Below are positions 51,418-59,859 of a stretch of DNA of 64,000 nt, one piece after another. Positions within the stretch are counted from its first letter, which is position 1. The number at the start of each line of letters is the position of its first letter. This DNA is from Leptolyngbya boryana PCC 6306. Its GTDB lineage: Bacteria > Cyanobacteriota > Cyanobacteriia > Leptolyngbyales > Leptolyngbyaceae. The notes beneath the pieces are model-generated. The model was not told the DNA's origin. It made no database searches and saw only the letters and a list, made by a program, of their open reading frames with translations. Position numbers and translations under genes: made by a program. Where the stretch lies: contig NZ_KB731324.1 in the NCBI RefSeq assembly GCF_000353285.1, positions 5,164,577-5,228,576 on the forward strand, in the 5' to 3' direction.

Positions 51418-52245
51418 ATGTACGCTCATCCTGAAGTTCTAGTCGATACGCAATGGCTTCAAGAACACTTAACTGATCCGAATCTCCGAATCTTAGAAGT
51501 CGATATGAGTCCTGATCTCTACAAAGATGCTCATATTCCGGGTGCAGTGTTTTGGAGTATTTTCGATGATTTACTGCTGCCGAATCTAGGACAAAATTTA
51601 GATGCTATCGCATTCCAATCTCTCCTTTCTCGCTCTGGTATTACTCCAGAAACAATGGTCATTGCTTATGGGAGCTATCCCGGTACTGGAGCCTGGATCT
51701 TCTGGCTTTTCAAACTCTTCGGACATGACAATATCCGCGTTCTCAATGGGGGATATCAGACATGGAAAGCAGAAAATCGCCCGCTTGCCGCAGAACTCTC
51801 GACCGTTTCTCCAGTTCCAGAAAAAGCAGTTGCACTGAATCCCGATTTGAGAGTCTTAAAAGAAGAAGTTCAAACTGCGATCGACAATCCCAATACAGCG
51901 TTACTTGATGTTCGGACGCTCGAAGAATTCCAAGGCAAAATCTTTCTGAATCGACCGCCAACTGGGAACGAACGAGGTGGACATATTCCCGGTGCAATTC
52001 ACATTGAACACCTTGCAGCGTTGAATCCAGACGGTACATTCAAATCGTTTGAGGAACTTCAGAAGCTCTATGGTGAAAAGGGTATTACCCGCGATCGAGA
52101 AATCTTCCCTTACTGTGCGATCGGCGGTCGTTCTGCCTTCGTCTGGTTTGTCTTAAAGTACCTTCTCGGCTTTCCCAGAGTCCGAAACTACGACGGCTCT
52201 TGGAACGAGTGGAGTCGAATTCCAAGCCTTCCTATTGAGTCATAA
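51418..52245 (+). CDS. Thiosulfate/mercaptopyruvate-type sulfurtransferase, two rhodanese domains
   Basis: 275 residues with two tandem rhodanese domains. The N-terminal domain (residues 1-130) is inactive: where a Cys is expected it reads AYGSYPGTGA. The C-terminal domain (about 145-275) has the loop FPYCAIGGRSAF with active-site Cys. CH2A/CH2B-like segments DAHIPGAVF and GHIPGAIH mark both domains. It transfers sulfane sulfur from thiosulfate or 3-mercaptopyruvate to cyanide or thiols. Downstream lies a strong 21-bp hairpin (52240-52293) that overlaps its stop codon. Confidence 0.9.
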   Translation: MYAHPEVLVDTQWLQEHLTDPNLRILEVDMSPDLYKDAHIPGAVFWSIFDDLLLPNLGQNLDAIAFQSLLSRSGITPETMVIAYGSYPGTGAWIFWLFKLFGHDNIRVLNGGYQTWKAENRPLAAELSTVSPVPEKAVALNPDLRVLKEEVQTAIDNPNTALLDVRTLEEFQGKIFLNRPPTGNERGGHIPGAIHIEHLAALNPDGTFKSFEELQKLYGEKGITRDREIFPYCAIGGRSAFVWFVLKYLLGFPRVRNYDGSWNEWSRIPSLPIES

Positions 52246-52293
52246 TGATTCAACGAAGAATCTCTGTTATGGTTCTTCGTTAAATCATTATGA
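52240..52293. terminator. Long inverted repeat after the sulfurtransferase, likely terminator hairpin
   Basis: TCATAATGATTCAACGAAG at 52240 is followed by GTTCTTCGTTAAATCATT-type complement ending at 52293: about 21 bp of stem with one mismatch and one bulge around TCTCTGTTATG. The left arm includes the sulfurtransferase TAA stop. There is no T-run, so a rho-independent function is uncertain; it could instead protect the mRNA 3' end. Confidence 0.5.
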
Positions 52294-52408
52294 CCAACAA
52301 AGCGTTCTGGAACTTTAGACATTCAACTCTCCTAAAGTATTCGTAATACTTGTGGCTTCAAACCATTCATACTGCCTTTCAAAATGGAAACGTCATGATT
52401 TGATTAGT

Positions 52409-52732
52409 TCATTCTTCAGCTGTAGATGCTTCCCAAATTAAGATAATGGCATCGATCGCTTCACCAATTGGAAGATTCTGAGCAAGAATCAAAACCCTGG
52501 AGCTTGTCTGCACTGTAATAAATTGACCAAATTCAATTGGTATTGTCTTACGATCGTGCGTTACTAACACTCTGTTATCTCTTGACGCAAGTGCCAGAAC
52601 TTCTAAGTCTTTTATTCCTTCTAACCCCGCTTCATTCGCTGAACGAAAATCCAGTCTTGGCTCTCTGCGAACTGTTCCAGTTACAATGGCTTGTCTCAAA
52701 TCAGCATCAGCCTGAAATCGAATTTCTGTCAT
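52409..52732 (-). CDS. PIN-like toxin (DUF5615 family)
   Basis: 107 residues. The start FQADADLRQAIVTG, the D-x-D-like acidic positions, and the middle DLEVLALASRDNRVLVTHDRKTI are the DUF5615/PIN-like pattern, an RNase-like fold with clustered acidic residues (Asp in ADADL, DNRV and THDRKT). It overlaps the DUF433 stop by 4 nt (ATGA), giving the standard two-gene toxin-antitoxin order. The strand is opposite to the sulfurtransferase. Family call by pattern is good; the target RNA is unknown. Confidence 0.82.
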   Translation of the reverse strand: MTEIRFQADADLRQAIVTGTVRREPRLDFRSANEAGLEGIKDLEVLALASRDNRVLVTHDRKTIPIEFGQFITVQTSSRVLILAQNLPIGEAIDAIILIWEASTAEE

Positions 52733-53061
52733 ACTGCATTGTGCTTTTGAGCTTGAGCCGCTTTCAATTTCTCATACAGTAACGGATTCTTCTCTTTACA
52801 ATCCTGTTGTAATTGCTGAAACTCTGCTTCACCTGCTTCCAGATAAGCATCAATTAACTTTCGGTTGGCGAGATAGAATGCGATCGCACCATAGACCTGT
52901 TCCAACGAAAGCAACGGAAAATTCTGAGCAATACTTTCAGGTGACTCTCCATCTAAAAATGCATAAACAATCGAATCGAGAGAAATACGAGTGCCTACGA
53001 CCCAATACCCTGTCTCTCGCTGTTCAATATAGGACTTTGCCAAAATAGGAGCCAATGCCAT
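52729..53061 (-). CDS. DUF433 antitoxin partner
   Basis: 110 residues. The DUF433 core is recognisable: YIEQRETGYWVVGTRISLDS, IVYAFLDGESPESIAQNFPL, LSLEQVYGAIAFYLANRKLI (each segment quoted separately), a winged-helix-like module found next to DUF5615 PIN-like toxins. It is expected to bind DNA and neutralise the toxin. First gene of the pair, translationally coupled to it. No other gene in the operon. Confidence 0.85.
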   Translation of the reverse strand: MALAPILAKSYIEQRETGYWVVGTRISLDSIVYAFLDGESPESIAQNFPLLSLEQVYGAIAFYLANRKLIDAYLEAGEAEFQQLQQDCKEKNPLLYEKLKAAQAQKHNAV

Positions 53062-53141
53062 AAGAGAACCTATCCTTTTGTTGCCTAAATTTTAGACGCA
53101 ATGCTTTACTTCATCCTAGAAAATTGCCGCATCTTCCAACC

Positions 53142-53172
53142 AAAAAAAGGGGGCATCAAACTGATGTCCCCT
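53142..53172 (-). terminator. Rho-independent terminator of the sigma factor gene
   Basis: On the minus strand GGGGACATCAG-TTT-GATGCCCCC forms an 11-bp stem with one mismatch, followed by seven T residues (53142-53148). It lies just after the sigma factor stop at 53196. Confidence 0.85.
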
Positions 53173-53195
53173 CTGTGAGTTATAAAACCCTAAAC

Positions 53196-54182
53196 TTAGC
53201 TAGCAATGTACTCGCGCACATTCGCCTTGCGACGACGTAAATGATCCAAAGCTTGCCGCTCTAGCTGACGAACCCGTTCCCGGCTCAAGTTTAAGCGATC
53301 GCCGACTTTTGCCAGCGATAACTCGTGCCCATCTTGCAAGCCATAGCGCAAGTTCAGCACTTCCTTCTGCTGCGGAGTCAAATCCGTCATTAACGTTTCA
53401 AGATCCTGACGGAGCAAGTCTTGAGTCAAATAAGCATCCGGTGAAGGACCATTATCCTCAAGTAACTCTTGCAGTTCAGTATCTTGATTATCTCCAACTC
53501 GTAAGTCTAGCGAGACAGGCTGACGAGACATCAATAAGAACTCCCGAATCTGTTCCGGCTCAAGCTCTAATTCAGCCGCGATCTCAGCCGCCGTGGCACT
53601 GCGCCCTAATTTCTGAGCTAACTCGCGCTGAACTCGCTTAATCTTATTCAGCTTCTCCGTAATATGAATCGGTAATCGAATCGTCCGGGCTTGCTGAGCG
53701 ATCGCTCTTGTAATCGCCTGACGAATCCACCAGTACGCATACGTCGAGAACTTATACCCACGAGTCGGATCAAACTTCTCTACGCCACGCTCTAAGCCAA
53801 GTGAGCCTTCCTGAATCAAATCCAAGAACTCTAAATTACGCTTCTGGTACTTCTTCGCGATCGACACAACCAGGCGCAGATTCGCTTCGATCATCTTCTG
53901 CTTAGCGCGACGACCCCGTTGAAAAATACCATTCAACTCAGAATCACTGAGATGAACATGCTCAGAAAACTCCTGCTGCGTCGGCGCGTGACCCAGCTTC
54001 TTCTCAAGCTTTTCTTTCTTCTCTTGCAAGGTCATCATCTGCTGAACCTGCTTCCCGTAGAGAATCTCTTGCTCGTGTGTCAACATCGGCACACGACCAA
54101 TCTCATGCAGATACGTCCGCACCATATCAGCCGTATAGGTGGGGCTAGGAGTGGATTTAGATTTGGTATTGGCAGTAGCCAT
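53196..54182 (-). CDS. Group 2 RNA polymerase sigma-70 factor (SigB/SigD-like)
   Basis: 328 residues. Region 1.1 is absent; the protein begins almost directly at region 1.2 (DMVRTYLHEIGRVPMLTHEQE). Regions 2.1-2.4 are complete (NLRLVVSIAKKYQKRNLEFL, DLIQEGSLGLERGVEKFD, YKFSTYAYWWIRQAITRAI), then region 3 (LPIHITEKLNKIKRVQREL) and region 4 HTH (LSLAKVGDRLNLSRERVRQLE). This is the non-essential group 2 class used for stress, carbon/nitrogen and light adaptation; which one (SigB, C, D or E) cannot be decided by eye. Its 5' region is an 866-bp gap. Confidence 0.92.
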   Translation of the reverse strand: MATANTKSKSTPSPTYTADMVRTYLHEIGRVPMLTHEQEILYGKQVQQMMTLQEKKEKLEKKLGHAPTQQEFSEHVHLSDSELNGIFQRGRRAKQKMIEANLRLVVSIAKKYQKRNLEFLDLIQEGSLGLERGVEKFDPTRGYKFSTYAYWWIRQAITRAIAQQARTIRLPIHITEKLNKIKRVQRELAQKLGRSATAAEIAAELELEPEQIREFLLMSRQPVSLDLRVGDNQDTELQELLEDNGPSPDAYLTQDLLRQDLETLMTDLTPQQKEVLNLRYGLQDGHELSLAKVGDRLNLSRERVRQLERQALDHLRRRKANVREYIAS

Positions 54183-55048
54183 GTGCAGTCAACTCCGTGA
54201 AATGAAAACTTTAGACAACAAACTCGAATCGATTCCAAGCCGATACAGGAATGAAATGCTGTTTAACTCCACCCTGGGAAGGGGGATAAATCTTTAGCAC
54301 GCTTACAAAATAAGGGGTACAAGCACGAACAGCCGAAAGTGTAGCGGTGAGGTTCAGGACTCTAAATCGAAGTCGTTTCGACTTTACTTAATGATAAGAC
54401 GAATTCTAAATAAAGTAAAGAGCCTTACAGGGAAATTACTCAGGAATTTCAGCAAATATTTAGCTTTCCAAAGTAAATTGCAAGACATGGGCATTACCCT
54501 AAAACTTCATTTAAAACTTGGTGAATTGATTCTTCTATAATGACGGTTTGATTTACAGTTGGATAGAGTCTCTAGAGAGGGATAACCGTACTTTTTTAAG
54601 TGCTGCTGTTATGATTTCTGACTTGCGCATTTAGAGAATGTTCCAGTGAGCCAAACCCCGTATCCATCAACTGGTCTATGGATTTCATTCTGACAGTTCA
54701 ATCCACAATTTATTGTGAAAAAATGGGGACATTTTAGGCTACTTTTCAGATATGAAATTGAAGTGTCATTAAGGTGACGATTTCATTAAAAACTGGATCA
54801 AGTCTGCAACATTGGTCAGCTTAAAACAAAGAGCAATTATACTTATCGAGAACCGTCATCGGTTTTGCGACGCGGGTCGGTATCCCGATGAGGTTCGGAG
54901 CTTTTCGTTGTGGTTTCCTGGCTATTCCTTCAGGTAGGTATTGCTGCTGCGACTGACCAATTGGGTGCATCGAGTCGATTGACTGGGCTTGCGATTTTAG
55001 GCTCGATCGCTGCTCATTCTGCCCAAACTTAATCGCTGTTTTAGCGTG
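54183..55048. other. 866-bp region without a convincing gene
   Basis: Between the sigma factor and VWA genes. A sigma factor 5' UTR and promoter (leftward) are expected at the left. On the plus strand, TATAAT at 54536-54541 is followed by ACGGTT (54543-54548) pairing with AACCGT (54584-54589) and a six-T run (54592-54597), a possible short RNA or a chance hairpin. A small hairpin AAGTCG-TTT-CGACTT is at about 54370. A 40-codon hydrophobic frame GTG 54910 to TAA 55032 has no ribosome site and is not called. Otherwise I see nothing. Confidence 0.4.
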
Positions 55049-55666
55049 CTAATCTACGATCGCATTCAACAACACTTCTGCCAAACTCATATCTGCCATA
55101 TCATCCATCGTCACCGTGTCGCAGATATCAAACTTTGCTCCTACACTTTGAAGCTGATCGTCGAGAACCTTCAAGAATTTTGTCGCACTGGCATCTGAGC
55201 CAACTTGAATGAAAGAAATGGCTAATTCTTCATCGCGTTCCATTTTCTGTGTCGCTTGCACGATCGCTTCAATCACGGCTCGGCGATCGTCCGGCTCACC
55301 ATCGGTAATGACTAAAATGGTTTCTCCAGTTTTGCTCTGCCCTGTGGCTTTGCGGCGAAAATAATCTTCGGTGGCATCCCGCAACACTGCTGCCAGATTG
55401 GTCGAGCCAACCGGATCGTTTTCCATAAAAATCTGTGCGACTTTGCTCGCCGTCACATTTTCGTACCGTCTGAATCGGCTAGAAAACGTATAAACCGTAA
55501 TACCATCGGGATCAAACTGCTCGCATTTGCGCGCCAGTGCCAGCGTTGATTCTTGGGCTGCTTCCCAACGACTGCCGCCCCCAATTTGATCATTGGTAGA
55601 CATACTGCCACTTTTATCCAAAATCAAGGTGTAGTCTCGATTTTGCAAAGTTTCAAAATTGGGCAC
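55049..55666 (-). CDS. VWA-domain protein
   Basis: 205 residues, one von Willebrand factor A domain with a complete MIDAS: LDKSGSMS at the N-terminus, the Thr of GSTNLAAVL and the Asp of VITDGEPDD. Starts at GTG 55666 because AGGAG lies 7 nt upstream and no in-frame ATG fits. Similar small cyanobacterial VWA proteins are often linked to TerY/TerB-like or phosphorylation-related genes, but none is next to it here. It follows fabI by 24 bp on the same strand and may share its transcript. Confidence 0.88.
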   Translation of the reverse strand: MPNFETLQNRDYTLILDKSGSMSTNDQIGGGSRWEAAQESTLALARKCEQFDPDGITVYTFSSRFRRYENVTASKVAQIFMENDPVGSTNLAAVLRDATEDYFRRKATGQSKTGETILVITDGEPDDRRAVIEAIVQATQKMERDEELAISFIQVGSDASATKFLKVLDDQLQSVGAKFDICDTVTMDDMADMSLAEVLLNAIVD

Positions 55667-55690
55667 GGCACATCTCCTATCGTCTAATTG

Positions 55691-56491
55691 CTATCCAGCA
55701 CTGGGCTTCGATCCCGTCATCCCCATAATTTCGTAGCCTGCATCGACGTAGATCACCTGACCCGTGATCCCGCTTGATAAGTCACTACAGAGAAATGCTG
55801 CGGTATTCCCGACTTCGATCTGCGTCACAGTTCGACGTAACGGCGCAACTTCTTCAACGTGGTGAATCATATCGAGAATGCCACCGACTGCCGAGGAAGC
55901 CAATGTCCGAATCGGACCTGCTGAAATCGCATTGACTCGAATATTGTTCTGCCCTAACTCATTTGCGAGGTAGCGCACGTTCATTTCCAATGCTGCCTTG
56001 GCAATTCCCATGACGTTATAGTTCGGGATGACTTTCACACCACCGAGGTAAGTCAGCGTCACGATACTACCGCCTTCGCTCATTAGAGGTTTTGCGGCTC
56101 CAGCTAGTTGCACCAGCGAGTAAGAACTGATATCCAACGCCAGCGAATAACCCGCGCGCGACGTTTTGGAGAAATCGCCGGATAAATCATCTTTGCTAGC
56201 AAATGCGAGACAGTGGATCAGAATATCCAACTTGCCCCATTTGTCTTTCACGGTATTGAATGCGCTCTCAATCTGTGCGTCATCTTGCACGTTCAACGGC
56301 AAGAACAAACTGGGATTGAGCGGCTCGGTCAAGTCGGCAACTTTCTTTTCCGCTTTGCCGGTTGCATCCGGTAGATAGGTGATGCCAATATTTGCGCCTG
56401 CTTTGTGTAGCTGCTGAGCGATGCCCCATGCGATCGAGCGGTTGTTCGCGATTCCCGTTACAAGTGCGTTCTTTCCAGTCAGGTCTAGCAT
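55691..56491 (-). CDS. fabI: Enoyl-[acyl-carrier-protein] reductase (NADH) FabI
   Basis: 266 residues, a divergent short-chain dehydrogenase. GKNALVTGIANNRSIAWGIA is the FabI nucleotide-binding region. The catalytic pair is Tyr-x6-Lys in YNVMGIAKAALE, with the upstream TYLGG of FabI. The C-terminal segment ends GYEIMGMTG. It catalyses the last reduction of fatty-acid elongation. The start has AGAAG upstream. Followed by the VWA gene. Highly conserved single-copy core gene. Confidence 0.95.
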   Translation of the reverse strand: MLDLTGKNALVTGIANNRSIAWGIAQQLHKAGANIGITYLPDATGKAEKKVADLTEPLNPSLFLPLNVQDDAQIESAFNTVKDKWGKLDILIHCLAFASKDDLSGDFSKTSRAGYSLALDISSYSLVQLAGAAKPLMSEGGSIVTLTYLGGVKVIPNYNVMGIAKAALEMNVRYLANELGQNNIRVNAISAGPIRTLASSAVGGILDMIHHVEEVAPLRRTVTQIEVGNTAAFLCSDLSSGITGQVIYVDAGYEIMGMTGSKPSAG

Positions 56492-56828
56492 GGTCTTCTA
56501 CCGTGTAAAGCATTTATGAGGATAGCAGAAAGGGATCCCTCTCGAACTGCTCTTCGCTGACGCGATCGTCCCAAGCTTGGCGGATCGAGGATCGAATTGC
56601 GTCATTTCTCAGTTCGGTTTTTCTGCCAGCGAATCCTCTCTGATTCTGGTTCGGAATCCTTCATGATTCCTTAATGCCTCGTCCTAGAATATTCGTGCTT
56701 TCACGGTATGATCTGTGGAAATTATTGGGTCTGCCCAGAAGATTCCAGTAGATCGACTCGAAATTGCGCCTTCTTCTTAGAGAATTTACTGAGTTTTCTG
56801 AAGATCAAAGCGAAATTGTAGTTTACGA

Positions 56829-56860
56829 CACTAAAACAGATCATAGACTCAGTTTTAGTG
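56829..56860. promoter_or_regulatory. Inverted repeat upstream of ntcA
   Basis: CACTAAAAC (56829-56837) and GTTTTAGTG (56852-56860) form a perfect 9-bp inverted repeat with a 14-base spacer, 71 bp before the ntcA start. I do not find a clean GTA-N8-TAC NtcA box in the 439-bp gap 56492-56930. It may be an operator or an RNA hairpin in the 5' leader. Nothing else stands out in the gap. Confidence 0.45.
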
Positions 56861-56930
56861 GTCTAAAGTCATCGATTGCTTACATAGACTGTTAGACTTC
56901 CCAGCTTCACTCGATACGACAAGGAAAGAA

Positions 56931-57602
56931 ATGGTAGTGACCAAGGATAAACCGCTTGCAGCGATGTTTCGTCAGATTGGAGGGGGAGCATATCCTCCTG
57001 TTGTAGAGACGTTTGAACGCGGTAAGACCATCTTCTTTCCGGGCGATCCGGCGGAGCGGGTCTACTTTCTCGTCAAGGGTGCGGTTAAACTCTCACGGGT
57101 GTACGAGGCAGGAGAAGAAATTACCGTCGCGCTGCTGCGAGAAAACAGCGTGTTCGGGGTGCTTTCTCTGATCACAGGACAACGTGCCGATCGCTTTTAT
57201 CACGCAGTTGCCTTCACCCCTGTCGAATTGCTGTCTGTTCCGATCGAACAAGTTGAAAAAGCGCTCAAAGACAATCCCGAACTCTCAATGCTGATGCTGA
57301 AAGGCTTGTCGTCGAGAATCTTACAAACTGAAATGATGATTGAAACGCTGGCGCACCGAGATATGGGATCGCGTCTTGTGAGTTTCCTCCTGATTCTGTG
57401 TCGTGACTTTGGTGTGCCCTCACAAGAGGGGATCATGATTGATCTCAAACTGTCTCACCAAGCGATCGCTGAAGCAATCGGCTCGACTCGCGTCACAGTC
57501 ACCCGCTTACTGGGAGATTTGCGTCAGGACAAAATGATCTCAATTCACAAGAAAAAAATAACCGTTCATAATCCGGTAACGCTTAGTCAACAATTTACCT
57601 AA
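56931..57602 (+). CDS. ntcA: Global nitrogen regulator NtcA
   Basis: 223 residues, the family length. A CRP-like cyclic nucleotide-binding fold ([20 protein letters not shown], quoted to limit; [20 protein letters not shown]) is the 2-oxoglutarate sensor here. The HTH near residue 175-205 is [20 protein letters not shown]. NtcA activates nitrogen assimilation genes when 2-oxoglutarate accumulates, binding GTA-N8-TAC. Start has AAGGAAAG upstream. Divergent-neighbour fabI is leftward; the DUF3084-YqgF genes follow. Confidence 0.97.
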   Translation: MVVTKDKPLAAMFRQIGGGAYPPVVETFERGKTIFFPGDPAERVYFLVKGAVKLSRVYEAGEEITVALLRENSVFGVLSLITGQRADRFYHAVAFTPVELLSVPIEQVEKALKDNPELSMLMLKGLSSRILQTEMMIETLAHRDMGSRLVSFLLILCRDFGVPSQEGIMIDLKLSHQAIAEAIGSTRVTVTRLLGDLRQDKMISIHKKKITVHNPVTLSQQFT

Positions 57603-57721
57603 TTCGATTAGAATTCAGTCCTGAGTGACTCACGCGAATCATAGAGCGAGCAGTCATAATGAAAGGCAAAGTCTGAAAGTGCCCTTAGAGTGCAGTATGT
57701 CTAGGGGTTTGTGGGAGCGTC

Positions 57722-59119
57722 ATGTCCGATGTCGGGCTAATTCTAATTTTGGTGGTGTTGGTGTTAGGAGGGGTGATCGCGACAGTCGGCGATCGCTTAG
57801 GAACGCGCGTGGGAAAAGCCCGCCTCAGCTTGTTCAATCTCCGTCCCAAACAAACAGCAGTTGTCGTGACGATTTTGACGGGCACGCTGATTTCTGCCTC
57901 TACGTTAGGCGTTTTACTGCTTGCGAGCCGCACCTTTCGAGAGATGGTGTTGAACTTCGGGCGAATTCAAGCCGACTTGCGGGCGACAAATCGCGACCTC
58001 GATAAAGTCACGGCTGATCTCAAAACCACAGATCAGCGAAAAGCTGAGGTTGAGAAAGATCTAGAGCAAGCGCGATCGGAACGTGCCCAAATTGAGGAAT
58101 ATCTCAAGCGCCTCAATGCCAATCTTCAAGTTTCAGTCGCTCGACAACGAGAAACCGATGCCCAACTTCGCAGGACAGAAGCGCAGCGAGATCTCACCCG
58201 CAATCAGCTAGAAACAGTTTCTCAGCAAGCACTTTCGCTCCGCAACGAAATCAATCAGCTGGAATCTGAGCAGCAGGCGTTAATTGAACAACGGGATCAG
58301 GTGAAAGCCCAAATTGCGGAACGAGATGCGCAAATTGCGGAACGAACTGCCCTGATTGAAAAGCGCGATCGCGAAATTAATGAGCGCGATCAAGTCATTG
58401 CTCAACGCGAAGCAGAATTGAAAACCCTGGAACAGCAGAGAGCTTTTCTCGTGGCAGCCGTTCAGCAAATTCAGCAAGATGTGGAACAGATTCGCCGAGG
58501 TGATCTGGCAATTTTTCGGACACAAGTGCTGTCTTCAGGCGTTGTGCGCGTCGTCGAACAAGGTGGAGCCAAAGCAGCAGTCGATCAATTACTGCAATTG
58601 GCAAATCAGACCGCGATCGAGTCGCTTCGCCTGGGGCAGAACAATCAGCAAATTGTGCAAATCCCGATTGCGGAAGTGCAAAACCTCATTCAGCAAATTC
58701 AAGATGGTAAAGATTATCTGGTGCGGGTGCAAGCCGGGGCAAATTATGTTCTCGGTGACGACCGAGGTGTTGTCGTGAATATGAGTGCGGTGCCGAATCA
58801 GGTTGTCTTTTTAGCAGGAGATACGATCGCGACTCAAACGCTGGAACCGTCTAAACTGTCCCCCCAGGATTTTCAGAAAACCTTACAAGACCTAATTGCA
58901 GCTTCTAATGCCCGTGCCCGTGTCGCAGGGGTGATGAATGACAGACTAGAGGTTGAGAAACTGTTGAGTCTGGGATCTTTTATCGATCAGCTTCGCCGCT
59001 ATCCGAATTCGATTGAATTGCGGGCAGTTGCATCGGATGTGACTTACACAGCGGGACCGCTCAAAATAGAATTAGTAGCGGTGCAGGATGGGCAGGTTGT
59101 GCTGCGGGCATCGAATTAG
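57722..59119 (+). CDS. DUF3084 membrane-anchored coiled-coil protein
   Basis: 465 residues. Two N-terminal transmembrane helices (VGLILILVVLVLGGVIATVG; VVTILTGTLISASTLGVLLL) flank GKARLSLFNLRPKQTA, a signature of the cyanobacterial DUF3084 family. A long coiled coil follows (residues about 85-250), with near-repeats such as QIAERDAQIAERTALIEKRD, then a conserved alpha/beta C-terminal domain. Function unknown. GGGAGCG precedes the ATG. It ends 34 bp before the YqgF gene on the same strand, an arrangement I recall as common in cyanobacteria. Confidence 0.88.
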   Translation: MSDVGLILILVVLVLGGVIATVGDRLGTRVGKARLSLFNLRPKQTAVVVTILTGTLISASTLGVLLLASRTFREMVLNFGRIQADLRATNRDLDKVTADLKTTDQRKAEVEKDLEQARSERAQIEEYLKRLNANLQVSVARQRETDAQLRRTEAQRDLTRNQLETVSQQALSLRNEINQLESEQQALIEQRDQVKAQIAERDAQIAERTALIEKRDREINERDQVIAQREAELKTLEQQRAFLVAAVQQIQQDVEQIRRGDLAIFRTQVLSSGVVRVVEQGGAKAAVDQLLQLANQTAIESLRLGQNNQQIVQIPIAEVQNLIQQIQDGKDYLVRVQAGANYVLGDDRGVVVNMSAVPNQVVFLAGDTIATQTLEPSKLSPQDFQKTLQDLIAASNARARVAGVMNDRLEVEKLLSLGSFIDQLRRYPNSIELRAVASDVTYTAGPLKIELVAVQDGQVVLRASN

Positions 59120-59153
59120 CAATCTGTAGACAGAACAACGGCAAGAGGTGAGT

Positions 59154-59585
59154 ATGGCGGAACAGCCCGTTATTCTGGGATTTGATCCAGGGCGACAAAA
59201 ATGCGGAGTCGCAGTGATGGGAGTCGATCGCCGAATTTATTATCATCAAGTGATCTCGTCTGAAGAGACGATTTCGACGATCTCATCTCTGAGGAGTCAG
59301 TTTCCGATTTCGCTGTTGGTCATGGGTGATCAGACTTCTTCTAAAACCTGGCGGCAGAAGTTAGAGACTGATCTCAGTGAGCCGATGCGAATTATCACCG
59401 TCGATGAGCGCAATAGTTCGCTAGAGGCGCGCGATCGCTATTGGCAAATGTATCCACCGAAAGGGCTAACGCGGCTGATTCCTGAAGGGATGAGAACGCC
59501 GCCGCGACCGATTGATGACATTGTGGCAATTTTGTTGATTGAACGGTATTTGGGACGGCTGGTGAGTGGAGGAGTAGGGGAGTAG
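59154..59585 (+). CDS. YqgF/RuvX-like RNase H-fold protein
   Basis: 143 residues. ILGFDPGRQKCGVAVMGVDR is the first strand with the catalytic Asp, and the later TVDERNSSLEARDRYW and PIDDIVAILLIERYL give the Glu and Asp of the RNase H/RuvC-like fold found in YqgF (pre-16S rRNA processing) proteins. It is a diverged relative, not the main YqgF. Start at 59154 (MAEQPVI) has GAGGTGAG upstream; an ATG two codons earlier is less likely. Coupled to the DUF3084 gene. The stop lies inside an intergenic repeat. Confidence 0.75.
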   Translation: MAEQPVILGFDPGRQKCGVAVMGVDRRIYYHQVISSEETISTISSLRSQFPISLLVMGDQTSSKTWRQKLETDLSEPMRIITVDERNSSLEARDRYWQMYPPKGLTRLIPEGMRTPPRPIDDIVAILLIERYLGRLVSGGVGE

Positions 59586-59613
59586 GGAGTGGGGGAGTTC
59601 ACAACTCCGCCCG
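59566..59613. repeat. GGAGTAGGGAG-type intergenic repeat (copy 3)
   Basis: Consists of the units GGAGTAGGGGAGTAGGGAG then GGGGGAGTTC, overlapping the last codons and the stop of the YqgF-like gene and reaching into the DUF3146 3' end (ACAACTCCG pairs with GGAGTT). Same family as the elements at 14751, 31269 and 60799. Confidence 0.5.
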
Positions 59614-59859
59614 AATCGTAAACGAATAATCCCCACCCGGTTCAAGCTGATAATCTTTCGCTTCCAAAAATCTCCCTAGCGGTTCCTTAATCAAGGCTCG
59701 TCCGAGCGAAGGCTGAATGTTCAGCAATCCGCGTCGAAAATGCCAATGAAACTGCCACTCATATTCGTTTGCTCTGACCTCGCCTTCGATACTGCCCTGT
59801 TGCCAGGACTGGCGCAAAATGCGGACATGGGCAGTGGTTTCAGGGAGACGTTTGCTCAT
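59599..59859 (-). CDS. DUF3146 family protein
   Basis: 86 residues: TTAHVRILRQSWQQGSIEGE, NEYEWQFHWHFRRGLL, GRALIKEPLGRFLEAKDY, LEPGGDYSFTIRAEL. This is the small cyanobacterial DUF3146 family, probably a beta-sandwich, of unknown function. The ATG overlaps the pth stop by 4 nt (ATGA), so expression is coupled to peptidyl-tRNA hydrolase, an arrangement seen across cyanobacteria as far as I recall. Confidence 0.85.
   Translation of the reverse strand: MSKRLPETTAHVRILRQSWQQGSIEGEVRANEYEWQFHWHFRRGLLNIQPSLGRALIKEPLGRFLEAKDYQLEPGGDYSFTIRAEL

Noticed and set aside
54910-55032. 40-codon hydrophobic frame starting GTG
   Set aside because: No ribosome binding site and no similarity; chance open frames of this length are expected.
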